This document shows positions 15,365 through 23,218 of a stretch of 64,000 nt of DNA, piece by piece. Within the stretch, counting starts at the first letter, position 1; every line of letters begins with the position of its first letter. This stretch comes from an uncultured Alphaproteobacteria bacterium. Its GTDB lineage: Bacteria; Pseudomonadota; Alphaproteobacteria; Rickettsiales; UBA1997. The notes beneath the pieces were generated by a model. It saw nothing but the letters and a program-made list of their open reading frames with translations. It was not told the origin of the DNA and searched no databases. Position numbers and translations under genes: made by a program. The stretch covers positions 1-64,000 of the forward strand of contig CASELL010000001.1 in NCBI GenBank assembly GCA_949288805.1, written 5' to 3'.

Positions 15365-17908
15365 ATGGAAAATTACAATTTTAAATTAATTGAAAAAAAG
15401 TGGCAAAAATATTGGGAAAAAAATAATTCCTTCTACTTTGATAAAGATAGTGAAAAGCCACCATTTTATATGTTAGCAATGTTTCCTTATCCATCAGGAC
15501 AATTACATGTTGGACATTTAAGAAACTTTGTTATAAATGATATTATTGCTAGATGTAAAAGAATGCAAGGTTATAATGTTTTACATCCTATGGGAGCTGA
15601 TGCCTTTGGACTTCCAGCAGAAAACGCAGCAATCAAAAGAAATATAAATCCAGAAGAATGGACAAAAAATAACATTGAAGTTTTTAAAGATAGTATGAAA
15701 AGACTTGGTTTGTCTTTTGATTTTTCAAGATTTATAGCAACTTGCTTTCCTGAATACTATGGCAAACAACAAAAATTATTTATAGATTTATATAATAATG
15801 ATTTATGTTATCAAAAAGAAAGTTTTGTGAACTGGGACCCAATAGATCAAACTGTTTTAGCAAATGAACAAGTCATTGATGGTAAAGGTTGGAGAAGTGG
15901 CGCAGTAGTAGAAAAGAAAAAACTAAAACAATGGTTTTTTAAAACAAACAAATACGCTGAAGAATTATTAAATGATATTGACGATAAATTACAAGGTTGG
16001 CCTGAAAAAGTTAAATTAATGCAAAAAAATTGGATAGGTAAAAGTGAAGGCGCTCTTGTTAATTTTAAAATAGCAGATTCAAATGAAACAATAGAAGTTT
16101 ATACAACAAGACCTGATACATTATATGGTGCTAGTTTTATAGGTATATCCTCTAATCACCCATTAGCTGAAAAAATTGTTAGATCTAATGTCGAAGCAAA
16201 AATATTTATAGCAGAATGTCAAAGAACAGCAGTTGATGAAGAAACAATTTCTACTATGGAAAAGAAAGGACTATTTACAGGACTTTATGTAGAACACCCT
16301 TTTGATAAAAAATGGAAATTACCAATTTATATTGCTAATTTTATATTAATGGATTATGGAACAGGTGCTATTTTTGGTTGTCCTGCTCATGATCAAAGAG
16401 ATTATGATTTTGCTAAAAAATATAATCTACCAATCAAGGTCGTTGTTTCTCCAAATGGCGAAGATTTTGAATTAAAAGATAATAAAGCTTTTGAAGAAGA
16501 GGGTTATGCTATAAACTCCGGCTTTTTATCCGGTATGCCTACTAGAAAAGCAAAACAAAAAGCAATTGAAAAAATTGAAAAACTAAAAATAGGAAAAAGA
16601 AAAGTAAATTATAGATTGAGAGATTGGGGTTTTTCAAGACAAAGATATTGGGGCTGTCCTATTCCTGTTGTCTACTGTCCTAAATGTGGAACGGTATGTT
16701 TAAACGAAGAAGATTTGCCATTAGAATTACCTAAGGATGTTATATTTAATGGTAAAGGTAATCCGTTAGAAAATCACCCTACTTGGAAACATACAAAATG
16801 TCCTAAATGTGGTGGAGATGCTACCAGAGAAACAGATACTATGGACACTTTTGTTGATTCTTCTTGGTATTTTTTAAGATATCCGGAATTAACAGAAGAT
16901 GAACCATTTAATGCTAAATTATGTGAAAAATTATTACCAGTAGATCAATATGTTGGTGGTATAGAACATGCTACAATGCATTTAATATATTGTAGATTTT
17001 TTACAAAAGCTTTAAGAGATTGTGGTTATTTTGATATAGATGAGCCTATTAAAAACTTGTTTAATCAAGGTATGTTATGTCATAAAGCATATAGAGGCAA
17101 AGAAAGTAAAGAATGGTGTTATCCTTGGGATGTTATTGAGAAAGATGGAAAATATTTTAATTCTCGAACAAATGAAGAATTGACCTGTGAAGGTGTAATT
17201 AAAATGAGTAAGTCAAAATCAAATGTTGTTGATAACATGAAGATTGTTGATGCTTACGGTGCTGATGCTGCAAGAATGTTTGTAATGTCAGATACACCAG
17301 CAGATAGAGACTTTGAATGGACAGAACAAGGTATTGATGGAGCTTGGAAGTATATAAATAAGTTCTATAAAATGGTTATATCTTTTGTTGAAAAATATAG
17401 TATTAATGACAATGTTGATTTTTCAAAATATAATAATGAAATTATTAAAAATACTCATAAAGCAATTAAGGATATTACTAATTTTTATAATAGACTTGAA
17501 TTTAATAAGATAATAGCAAGAATTAGAGAGTTTACAAACTTTTTAGAAAAAGTAAAAATAAATACAAAAGAAGATGAAGAATCTTACTTTTTTGCTTTAA
17601 TTAATATTATTAAATTATTTAGTCCAATAGCACCACATTTATGTAGCGAATTGCTGGAAGTAATATCAATTGACAATGATTCTTGGCCCAGCTATAATGA
17701 AGATTTAACTATTGATAATACTATTACTATTGCTTTATCTGTAAATGGAAAATTAAGAGCAACAGAAGAAATTAATAAAGGCTTATCAAAAGAAGAACTT
17801 GAAAATATAGCTAAAAATAATGATAATATTAAACGACATATAGATGGTAAAGAAATTGTAAAAATTATAGTAATTCCTGATAAAATGGTAAATATTGTAG
17901 TAAAATAG
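15365..17908 (+). CDS. leuS: Leucyl-tRNA synthetase
   Basis: Class I synthetase that charges tRNA-Leu and edits mischarged products. The HIGH motif is HVGH (48-51) in FPYPSGQLHVGHLRNF. The CP1 editing domain holds the threonine-rich and GTGAIFGCPAHDQRD segments. A zinc-binding region (CPKCGTVC, later CPKCGG) is present. KMSKS lies at about 613-617, followed by the C-terminal anticodon domain. At 847 residues it is of normal bacterial length. No clear Shine-Dalgarno sequence precedes the ATG, but similarity begins at residue 1. No terminator was seen after it; the next gene has its own promoter, starting two bases after the leuS stop. Confidence 0.97.
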   Translation: MENYNFKLIEKKWQKYWEKNNSFYFDKDSEKPPFYMLAMFPYPSGQLHVGHLRNFVINDIIARCKRMQGYNVLHPMGADAFGLPAENAAIKRNINPEEWTKNNIEVFKDSMKRLGLSFDFSRFIATCFPEYYGKQQKLFIDLYNNDLCYQKESFVNWDPIDQTVLANEQVIDGKGWRSGAVVEKKKLKQWFFKTNKYAEELLNDIDDKLQGWPEKVKLMQKNWIGKSEGALVNFKIADSNETIEVYTTRPDTLYGASFIGISSNHPLAEKIVRSNVEAKIFIAECQRTAVDEETISTMEKKGLFTGLYVEHPFDKKWKLPIYIANFILMDYGTGAIFGCPAHDQRDYDFAKKYNLPIKVVVSPNGEDFELKDNKAFEEEGYAINSGFLSGMPTRKAKQKAIEKIEKLKIGKRKVNYRLRDWGFSRQRYWGCPIPVVYCPKCGTVCLNEEDLPLELPKDVIFNGKGNPLENHPTWKHTKCPKCGGDATRETDTMDTFVDSSWYFLRYPELTEDEPFNAKLCEKLLPVDQYVGGIEHATMHLIYCRFFTKALRDCGYFDIDEPIKNLFNQGMLCHKAYRGKESKEWCYPWDVIEKDGKYFNSRTNEELTCEGVIKMSKSKSNVVDNMKIVDAYGADAARMFVMSDTPADRDFEWTEQGIDGAWKYINKFYKMVISFVEKYSINDNVDFSKYNNEIIKNTHKAIKDITNFYNRLEFNKIIARIREFTNFLEKVKINTKEDEESYFFALINIIKLFSPIAPHLCSELLEVISIDNDSWPSYNEDLTIDNTITIALSVNGKLRATEEINKGLSKEELENIAKNNDNIKRHIDGKEIVKIIVIPDKMVNIVVK

Positions 17909-17910
17909 TA

Positions 17911-17939
17911 TTGACATTTTTAAAAAAATGTTTTACAAT
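17911..17939 (+). promoter_or_regulatory. Near-consensus promoter of the VirD4-like gene
   Basis: Perfect -35 TTGACA (17911-17916), 17-base spacer, -10 TACAAT (17934-17939, five of six). It begins two bases after the leuS stop. The predicted start near 17946 lies downstream of the first in-frame ATG (17928), which therefore cannot be used from this promoter. This decides the gene start at 17970. Confidence 0.75.
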
Positions 17940-17969
17940 AAAAGTGTTAATAACAATATTATTAATACT

Positions 17970-19172
17970 ATGACAAAAAAACTAAACTGTTGGGCAAATA
18001 CCAACGACATTGAAAAAGCGAAACTTTTTCAAGATAAAGGCTTTTTATTAGGTTCTTATGAAAATAAATATCTTTATGATTCTAGTTATTTTAGTACACT
18101 ACTTTGTGCTAATGTGGGTTATGGTAAAGGTGTAGGTTTTATTATACCCAATCTTTTATCTTGGCAAGAATCAGCTATAATTCACGATGTTGAAAGTGAA
18201 GGTTATGATTTAACTAGACATTATAGAGAAAATATATTAAAACAAAAAATATACAGATTTAATCCATTAGATAATAATTCAAATTGTTATAATCCTTTGG
18301 ACTGGTTGTCTGTAAATAATCTAGATCTTTTTAATGAAGTAGATAAAATTATATCTATATTAATAACAAAAGATGATTTTATTAGCATTAAAGCAAAAAA
18401 TCTATTAAAGGCTTTAATTTTATCTTTAATTAAAGAGAAAAAAGCAACTTTTGGTGAAATAGTTAGAATATTAAAAACAGAAGATTTAGAAAATTATTTC
18501 AGCAAAACTAAAGATACAAATAATTTATTAAAATCTTTTTTAGAAGAAAAAGATAAAAAACAAATAATCCTTGTAGCTTTAGAATCTTTAAAATTATGGG
18601 AAAATCCAATTATTGATAAAATAACATCAAAAAGTGATTTTAACATAGCTGATTTTAATGAAAATCCTAGCACTTTATATGTAAATACAAATGTAAACAA
18701 TATTGAGTATTTACAACCTTTATTTAAAATATTTTATCAACAATGTATTTCTATATTAACAACAAAAAGAAGTAGCAAAAAAGGTGTTTTGTTAATTTTA
18801 GATGAAATTCATACGATAGGCAAAATACCAAATTTAATTAATTCTCTTGCCTATACTAGGGGTTTTAAATTAAAAGTTTGTTTAATAACTACTAGTATTG
18901 ATAAACTAAAACAAGTATATAATGAAAATGAAGTAAACGATATATTTTCTGTTTGTGGTATTTTTATAACTTATGGTTTTTCAAGTATAAATACTGCTAA
19001 TATGTTCTATAATGCTATATCAAATGAAGATATTACTTTACAAGATATTGTAAATATAGATAGAGAAGAAGAAATTATCATTTATGATAGAATAAATATT
19101 AAATGTAATAAAATTAAATATTATTCTGATAAAGATTTTTTAGACAAAGTTCCTAAAAACGTATTAAGATAA
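17970..19172 (+). CDS. VirD4/TraG-like type IV coupling ATPase lacking the membrane anchor
   Basis: The order of motifs matches type IV secretion coupling proteins: a KLNCWANTNDIEKAK entry arm and GFLLGSYENKYLY. A Walker A variant NVGYGKGVGF follows, with Lys67 counted from the upstream ATG at 17928. After it come IIPNLLSWQES, KIYRFNPLD and Walker B VLLILDEIHTIGK (Asp290-Glu291). VirD4 normally begins with two transmembrane helices (about 100 residues); none is here, so this would be a soluble ATPase of 400 residues (usual length 550-700). The residues around Walker A are altered (usual TRSGKGVG), but the Lys and Gly are kept. No other type IV secretion gene is near. The start at 17970 is set by the promoter position. 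A short duplication alters the C-terminus (19128-19200). Confidence 0.75.
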   Translation: MTKKLNCWANTNDIEKAKLFQDKGFLLGSYENKYLYDSSYFSTLLCANVGYGKGVGFIIPNLLSWQESAIIHDVESEGYDLTRHYRENILKQKIYRFNPLDNNSNCYNPLDWLSVNNLDLFNEVDKIISILITKDDFISIKAKNLLKALILSLIKEKKATFGEIVRILKTEDLENYFSKTKDTNNLLKSFLEEKDKKQIILVALESLKLWENPIIDKITSKSDFNIADFNENPSTLYVNTNVNNIEYLQPLFKIFYQQCISILTTKRSSKKGVLLILDEIHTIGKIPNLINSLAYTRGFKLKVCLITTSIDKLKQVYNENEVNDIFSVCGIFITYGFSSINTANMFYNAISNEDITLQDIVNIDREEEIIIYDRINIKCNKIKYYSDKDFLDKVPKNVLR

Positions 19173-19200
19173 AAAATTTTTAGATAGAGTACCTAAAAAC
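19128..19200 (+). repeat. Tandem 33-base duplication at the end of the VirD4-like gene
   Basis: Copies at 19128-19160 and 19168-19200 match at 28 of 33 bases. The first encodes DKDFLDKVPKN in frame. The second encodes DKKFLDRVPKNK then TAA, but in a different frame and after the actual stop at 19172. The original C-terminus probably ended VPKNK, and the duplication introduced an earlier stop. Confidence 0.8.
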
Positions 19201-19209
19201 AAATAATTA

Positions 19210-19246
19210 CTAATCTCACTTTTTAATTAAAGTGAGATTAGTTTTT
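19210..19246 (+). terminator. Terminator after the VirD4-like gene, overlapping the ftsI stop
   Basis: A perfect 13-base-pair stem (19210-19222 with 19229-19241, six-base loop) is followed by a T-run on the plus strand. The ftsI stop codon (19238-19240) lies inside the stem, so two convergent genes share these bases. Confidence 0.85.
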
Positions 19247-20800
19247 ATATCCAACAGGTTTCACATCAAAAAATGGCAAGGCTCTCAATACAACATTTTT
19301 AAAAATATTTGCCGCAACACTAGCTCCCGTTCCATCTTTTTCCCCATCAAGCCTTGGTCTATCGGCAACAATTATTATACTATATTGTGGATCATTTATT
19401 GGAAAAGCACCAACAAAAGACACTATATGTTCCCCTTCTATATAGCCATATTTACTATTTTTTCTAGCAGTTCCAGTTTTACCACCAATATTTAAGCCGT
19501 TTATATCTGCCAATTTTCCAGTTCCGTCTTCAACAACTACCCTAAATAAATCTTTCATAGTATTTGATGTAGAAAATGATACAACATTTTTTTTAGTTTG
19601 TTTATCAAAATTATAAGAAAATCTAGGAGTAATTAAAATGCCATTATTTAATATTCCATTGGTGGCTGATATTATATGTAATGGGGAAACAGCTATACCA
19701 TAACCATAAGAAATAGTCATTAAACTAACATTACTCCATCTTCTAGCTTGTAAAGGTAAAACTGTTTGTTTAATATCAATATTTATTTTTTCTAATAGTC
19801 CTAATTTTTCAAAAAAAGACACTTGCTTCTTTATACCTATTTCTCTTGCTGTTTGAACTGTAAAAAGATTTGAAGATAAAGCAAAAGCCTCAACGGTATT
19901 TATTTTTTTCTTTTGTGTAATATTTTTTATGTCATTTATACTAAAATCATAATAAGTAATTTTTTTATCAACATTAAACTTAGTTCTTTTATTTATAATA
20001 TTGTTTTCTATTGCATTAGCAAAAGTAAATATTTTAAAAACAGAACCTAATTCATAATTACCATATGTGGCAAAATTAAAAGTATTACTAGTTGCTTCAA
20101 GATTATTTGGATCAAAATCTGGAATAGAGACAAGAGCCAAAACATTTCCAGTCTTAACCTCTGTTATTATACCAGTAATAAAATTTGTTTTATAATAATC
20201 ATAAGATTTTATAAGTTCATCTCTTAATGCTTCTTGTATTTTTACATCTAATGTTAATTGTAATGGTTTATTTTCATAATATTTTAAGTAATTATCATAA
20301 TATTCCTCTATTCCCATAACACCATTTTTTTCAGAATCAACATAACCAACAATATGAGAAAATAAATTATTATATGGGTAAAATCTCAAATAATCATCTT
20401 CAAAAACTATTGAAGCTATTGGTAATTGTCTAATTTTATATTCATCTTGTGGAAATATATTTTTTTTTATTAAAATATATTTATTTTTTGAGGTTGTTAT
20501 TTTATTATATAAAAAGTCATAATCTATATCTAGAATACTTGACAATTCTTTACTAATAAAATCAGCATTTTCCAATAATTCACTGTTCAAGTATAGATTT
20601 TTAACTTTTATATTGCTAGCTATGATTAGATTATTTCTATCAACTATATTTATTCTTTTATTTTCACTTAAACTAATTTTATCAATTTTATCTTCATATT
20701 TTAAAACTGTAAAATAAAACAATCTACCAATTAAAACAATATATAAAAAAATTACAAAACAAGAAATTAATACTATTTTTTTATTAATCATTTTTAGCAA
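19238..20800 (-). CDS. ftsI: FtsI (PBP3), division-specific peptidoglycan transpeptidase
   Basis: Class B penicillin-binding protein that cross-links septal peptidoglycan with FtsW. One N-terminal transmembrane segment (about 8-33) is followed by a pedestal domain and the transpeptidase domain. Catalytic motifs are S253-V-F-K256 (in YELGSVFK), SSN at 309-311 and KTGT at 441-444. At 520 residues it is slightly shorter than average. The start overlaps ftsL by 17 bases. It ends the visible mraZ-rsmH-ftsL-ftsI cluster; murE and the rest of the division cluster do not follow here, so the cluster is broken at this point. Confidence 0.95.
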   Translation of the reverse strand: MLKMINKKIVLISCFVIFLYIVLIGRLFYFTVLKYEDKIDKISLSENKRINIVDRNNLIIASNIKVKNLYLNSELLENADFISKELSSILDIDYDFLYNKITTSKNKYILIKKNIFPQDEYKIRQLPIASIVFEDDYLRFYPYNNLFSHIVGYVDSEKNGVMGIEEYYDNYLKYYENKPLQLTLDVKIQEALRDELIKSYDYYKTNFITGIITEVKTGNVLALVSIPDFDPNNLEATSNTFNFATYGNYELGSVFKIFTFANAIENNIINKRTKFNVDKKITYYDFSINDIKNITQKKKINTVEAFALSSNLFTVQTAREIGIKKQVSFFEKLGLLEKINIDIKQTVLPLQARRWSNVSLMTISYGYGIAVSPLHIISATNGILNNGILITPRFSYNFDKQTKKNVVSFSTSNTMKDLFRVVVEDGTGKLADINGLNIGGKTGTARKNSKYGYIEGEHIVSFVGAFPINDPQYSIIIVADRPRLDGEKDGTGASVAANIFKNVVLRALPFFDVKPVGYKN

Positions 20801-21134
20801 CAGATTCTCTATTGTTTACTTTAGCATAATAGTATGGGATTAATAGTTTTATATCTTTAATTTGTTCAACCTTTAACATACCATTATTATCTGTGTTTTC
20901 AACATTTTTAATAACATAATATATTTGTTTCAATCTTTCGGGTCTAGTTAAATATGTTAATTCAAGATTTAAAACTTCCATTTCTTTATCTAATGCTAAT
21001 ATTTTACTTTCAATATTTCTAATATCTTTTTTGATTTTATAAACCCTAACTTTAACAGAAATCATAACTAAGATTAGAAACAACATTAAAACAAATAAAA
21101 AATTTTTTATTGTATTTATTATATTATTTAACAT
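20784..21134 (-). CDS. ftsL: FtsL-like cell division protein
   Basis: A 116-residue bitopic membrane protein: a short cytoplasmic N-terminus, one membrane segment (about 12-28), then a coiled-coil leucine-zipper-like stretch (IRNIESKILALDKEMEVLNLELTYLTRPERL). The LTRPERL ending of the zipper is typical of alphaproteobacterial FtsL. The assignment relies mostly on position between rsmH and ftsI and on topology, since FtsL is poorly conserved. It overlaps both neighbours (7 and 17 bases). Confidence 0.85.
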   Translation of the reverse strand: MLNNIINTIKNFLFVLMLFLILVMISVKVRVYKIKKDIRNIESKILALDKEMEVLNLELTYLTRPERLKQIYYVIKNVENTDNNGMLKVEQIKDIKLLIPYYYAKVNNRESVAKND

Positions 21135-22036
21135 TTTATGGCTCCTCTTAATTTAGCAGATCTAGATCTAATATTACTATTAATCTCTTTTGAACTAACT
21201 AAAATTGGTTTTTTTGTTATAATTTTAAATATTGTTTTTTGTTTTTCTTCTTTATATTTATTTATTTTTTCTAATTTTAAATCTCCATATTTATTAAAAA
21301 ATTGTTTTACAATTCTATCTTCCAAAGAATGAAAACTAACAACAACAAGTCGCCCACCACTTTTCAATAAATCAATAGAATCATTTAAAACGATTTCTAA
21401 CTCTTTTAATTCTTCATTTACAAATATTCTTAAAGCCTGAAATGTTTTTGTAGCATAATCAATTTTTGTTTTTTTATTTGGAAAGCAAGATCTAACTATA
21501 TTTGCTAATTCTGTTGTTGTTTCTATTTTTTTATTTTTTCTATACTGACATATTTTTTTTGCTATAATTCTACTTTTTACTTCTTCACCATAATTATAAA
21601 TAATATCAGCTATATTATTTTCTTCATAATCATTAACTATATCATAAGCTGTAATATTATTTAATCCCATAGTCATTTTTAATGGTGCTTCTTTATTAAA
21701 AGAAAACCCTCTATCGGCGTTATCAAGTTGCATAGAAGAAACACCAAGATCTAAAACAAGTCCATCTAAACTATCTTTTTCTACAATATCTTTTATTAAA
21801 GAAAACTTTGTATTATAAAAAGTAAATCTATCTTTATATTTATCTTTTACTTCATTAACAAATTTTTCTACATTTATGTCTCTATCAATACCTATAACAT
21901 TACAATTGGCAGAATCTAGTATTTTTTTTGTATAACCACCAGCACCAAAAGTTCCATCAAGAATAATATCTCCATCTTTTGGATTAAGATATTCAATTAT
22001 TTCATCTAACATAACAGATATATGTTCACTTTTCAT
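21128..22036 (-). CDS. rsmH: RsmH, 16S rRNA m4C1402 methyltransferase
   Basis: SAM-dependent enzyme that N4-methylates C1402 of 16S rRNA near the decoding site. The ATG at 22036 was chosen because family similarity begins with HISVMLDEIIEYLNPKDGDI; the longer open frame to 22234 reads through mraZ in another frame. The SAM-binding motif is DGTFGAGGYT, followed by LDLGVSSMQLDNADRGFSF and VVSFHSLEDRIVK, both signatures of the family. It has 302 residues, of normal length. The start lies within the last 11 bases of mraZ, so translation is coupled. Confidence 0.96.
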   Translation of the reverse strand: MKSEHISVMLDEIIEYLNPKDGDIILDGTFGAGGYTKKILDSANCNVIGIDRDINVEKFVNEVKDKYKDRFTFYNTKFSLIKDIVEKDSLDGLVLDLGVSSMQLDNADRGFSFNKEAPLKMTMGLNNITAYDIVNDYEENNIADIIYNYGEEVKSRIIAKKICQYRKNKKIETTTELANIVRSCFPNKKTKIDYATKTFQALRIFVNEELKELEIVLNDSIDLLKSGGRLVVVSFHSLEDRIVKQFFNKYGDLKLEKINKYKEEKQKTIFKIITKKPILVSSKEINSNIRSRSAKLRGAIKC

Positions 22037-22475
22037 TTCTAAAAATACCTCTATTATTCCTAAACTTCTCTCTTGCTTCAACTTGATATTTTTTAAATAA
22101 TTCAGGTTGCCAAATTTCAAAAATCTGTCCTTTACCAACAAAAACTGCTGTATCTTCAATATTAGCAAAAGTAATAAGATTTTTTGGTAAAAGTATTCTT
22201 CCATCTTTATCAAATTGTAATTGAGCCGAACCACCTAAAATAATAGTTGCGAAAGCATCTTTTTCACTAGAAAAAGGATCTAAATCATCTATTTTTTTAG
22301 ATAATTCTTCAATTCTATTTAAACTACAACCTTCTATACAATTATTTATTGAAGATTCATATAAAACAACATAATTTTGATTATTTTCTAACAATACATT
22401 TCTAAAAGATGATGGTAAAGAAACTCGTCCCTTACTGTCAACTTTATTCTCAAATGTAGATAAAAATAAACTCAT
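22026..22475 (-). CDS. mraZ: MraZ, transcriptional regulator of the division cluster
   Basis: A 149-residue DNA-binding protein built of two SpoVT/AbrB-like domains: first FENKVDSKGRVSLPSSFRNVL, second AQLQFDKDGRILLPKNL. In E. coli, MraZ represses its own operon by binding short TGGG-type repeats spaced ten bases apart in the promoter. A comparable set of repeats lies just upstream of this gene (22486-22510). It begins the mraZ-rsmH-ftsL-ftsI operon and diverges from a 159-residue orphan gene. Confidence 0.94.
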   Translation of the reverse strand: MSLFLSTFENKVDSKGRVSLPSSFRNVLLENNQNYVVLYESSINNCIEGCSLNRIEELSKKIDDLDPFSSEKDAFATIILGGSAQLQFDKDGRILLPKNLITFANIEDTAVFVGKGQIFEIWQPELFKKYQVEAREKFRNNRGIFRNEK

Positions 22476-22485
22476 ATGTAATTTT

Positions 22486-22510
22486 ATGGTTTTTTATGGT
22501 ATTTAATGGA
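22486..22510. promoter_or_regulatory. Candidate MraZ operator: three ATGG repeats at 10-base spacing
   Basis: ATGGT (22486-22490), ATGGT (22496-22500) and ATGGA (22506-22510) are direct repeats exactly ten bases apart, read on the plus strand. They lie between the -10 element of the mraZ promoter and the mraZ start. Known MraZ sites are TGGGN units with the same ten-base period, so position, spacing and partial sequence fit autorepression. Confidence 0.6.
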
Positions 22511-22538
22511 ATTATGTTTTATATAAAATTAAAGTCAA
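22511..22538 (-). promoter_or_regulatory. Promoter of mraZ-rsmH-ftsL-ftsI
   Basis: On the minus strand, -35 TTGACT (22533-22538), 16-base spacer and -10 CATAAT (22511-22516). The predicted start near 22504 falls within the ATGG repeats, where a bound repressor would block initiation. Confidence 0.6.
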
Positions 22539-22608
22539 GAAAAAATATTAATTTTTTATTATTTATTATATGTTGATTTAATTGTATATAATAAATATTA
22601 ATTAAAAC

Positions 22609-22636
22609 TTGACTTTTTTAAAAAATAAATTATAAT
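22609..22636 (+). promoter_or_regulatory. Promoter of the 159-residue orphan gene
   Basis: -35 TTGACT (22609-22614), 16-base spacer, perfect -10 TATAAT (22631-22636). The start near 22643 leaves a leader of about 24 bases containing AAAGG (22656-22660) before the ATG at 22667. Confidence 0.65.
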
Positions 22637-22666
22637 AATTGGAATATAAACAAATAAAGGATTATT

Positions 22667-23146
22667 ATGGAAAAATTTACAAAAGCACAAAATGGAGCTA
22701 GTAAATTACCTCCTCTAAAGCCAGTGACTGTTTGTAATGAAGCTGATCTATCAACATTTGAAGAAGTTAAAAAAGAAGAACAAGAAGAAAAAATGAAGAA
22801 TTTAACAAACGCAATTAAGATGGACCAACAAAATGAATCGCTTATGGAAAGGCTTATTAAGAAAGGTGCTATTCCATATAGAACTACAACAGGACTCAAT
22901 AAAGGACAAAGACCTAACCAAGTTAAACAAGAAGTGCAACCCAGAAACAAACAAGAAGAATGGAAATTAATGATAGAGCCATTTTATAAAGATAAAACAA
23001 AAGATCCTTATTTTCTAATTGTAAAGGCAGAACAAATAGCTAAAAAAAATTATAGAACAGCAACAGAAAGTTGTTTACAAAGAGCTAGTAACGATCTAGA
23101 AGAAAAAGTCAAAACTGAAAAACAACGTTTATCAGCATCACACTAG
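22667..23146 (+). CDS. Hypothetical protein, 159 residues, highly charged
   Basis: Not recognised. The protein is rich in Lys, Glu and Gln, with no signal peptide or membrane segment. A Glu/Lys helix (about 30-65, EEVKKEEQEEKMKNLTNAIK) could form a coiled coil. A Pro/Thr/Arg-rich middle (about 66-95) follows, then a more ordered segment around EEWKLMIEPFYKDKTKDPYFLIVKAEQIAKKNY and a helical end. It has its own good promoter, a Shine-Dalgarno sequence and a bidirectional terminator shared with RNase J, so it is a stand-alone gene likely to be well expressed. It could be a lineage-specific structural or secreted protein; nothing proves either. Confidence 0.75.
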   Translation: MEKFTKAQNGASKLPPLKPVTVCNEADLSTFEEVKKEEQEEKMKNLTNAIKMDQQNESLMERLIKKGAIPYRTTTGLNKGQRPNQVKQEVQPRNKQEEWKLMIEPFYKDKTKDPYFLIVKAEQIAKKNYRTATESCLQRASNDLEEKVKTEKQRLSASH

Positions 23147-23181
23147 TTTATATAATATTGGTAATCATAAATACATAAAAA

Positions 23182-23218
23182 ATAGTAGAAGAAATTATTT
23201 TTCTTCTACTATTTTTGT
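23182..23218. terminator. Bidirectional terminator embedded in the RNase J stop region
   Basis: A perfect 13-base-pair stem (23182-23194 with 23200-23212) around a five-base loop has T-runs on both exits. The loop holds the RNase J stop codon (23195-23197), so the last codons of RNase J form one arm. It serves both the orphan gene (plus) and RNase J (minus). Confidence 0.85.

Noticed and set aside
17928-17969. Upstream ATG of the VirD4-like gene
   Set aside because: It lies within the promoter, before the predicted transcript start.
22037-22234. N-terminal extension of RsmH
   Set aside because: The extension overlaps mraZ in another frame and has no RsmH similarity.
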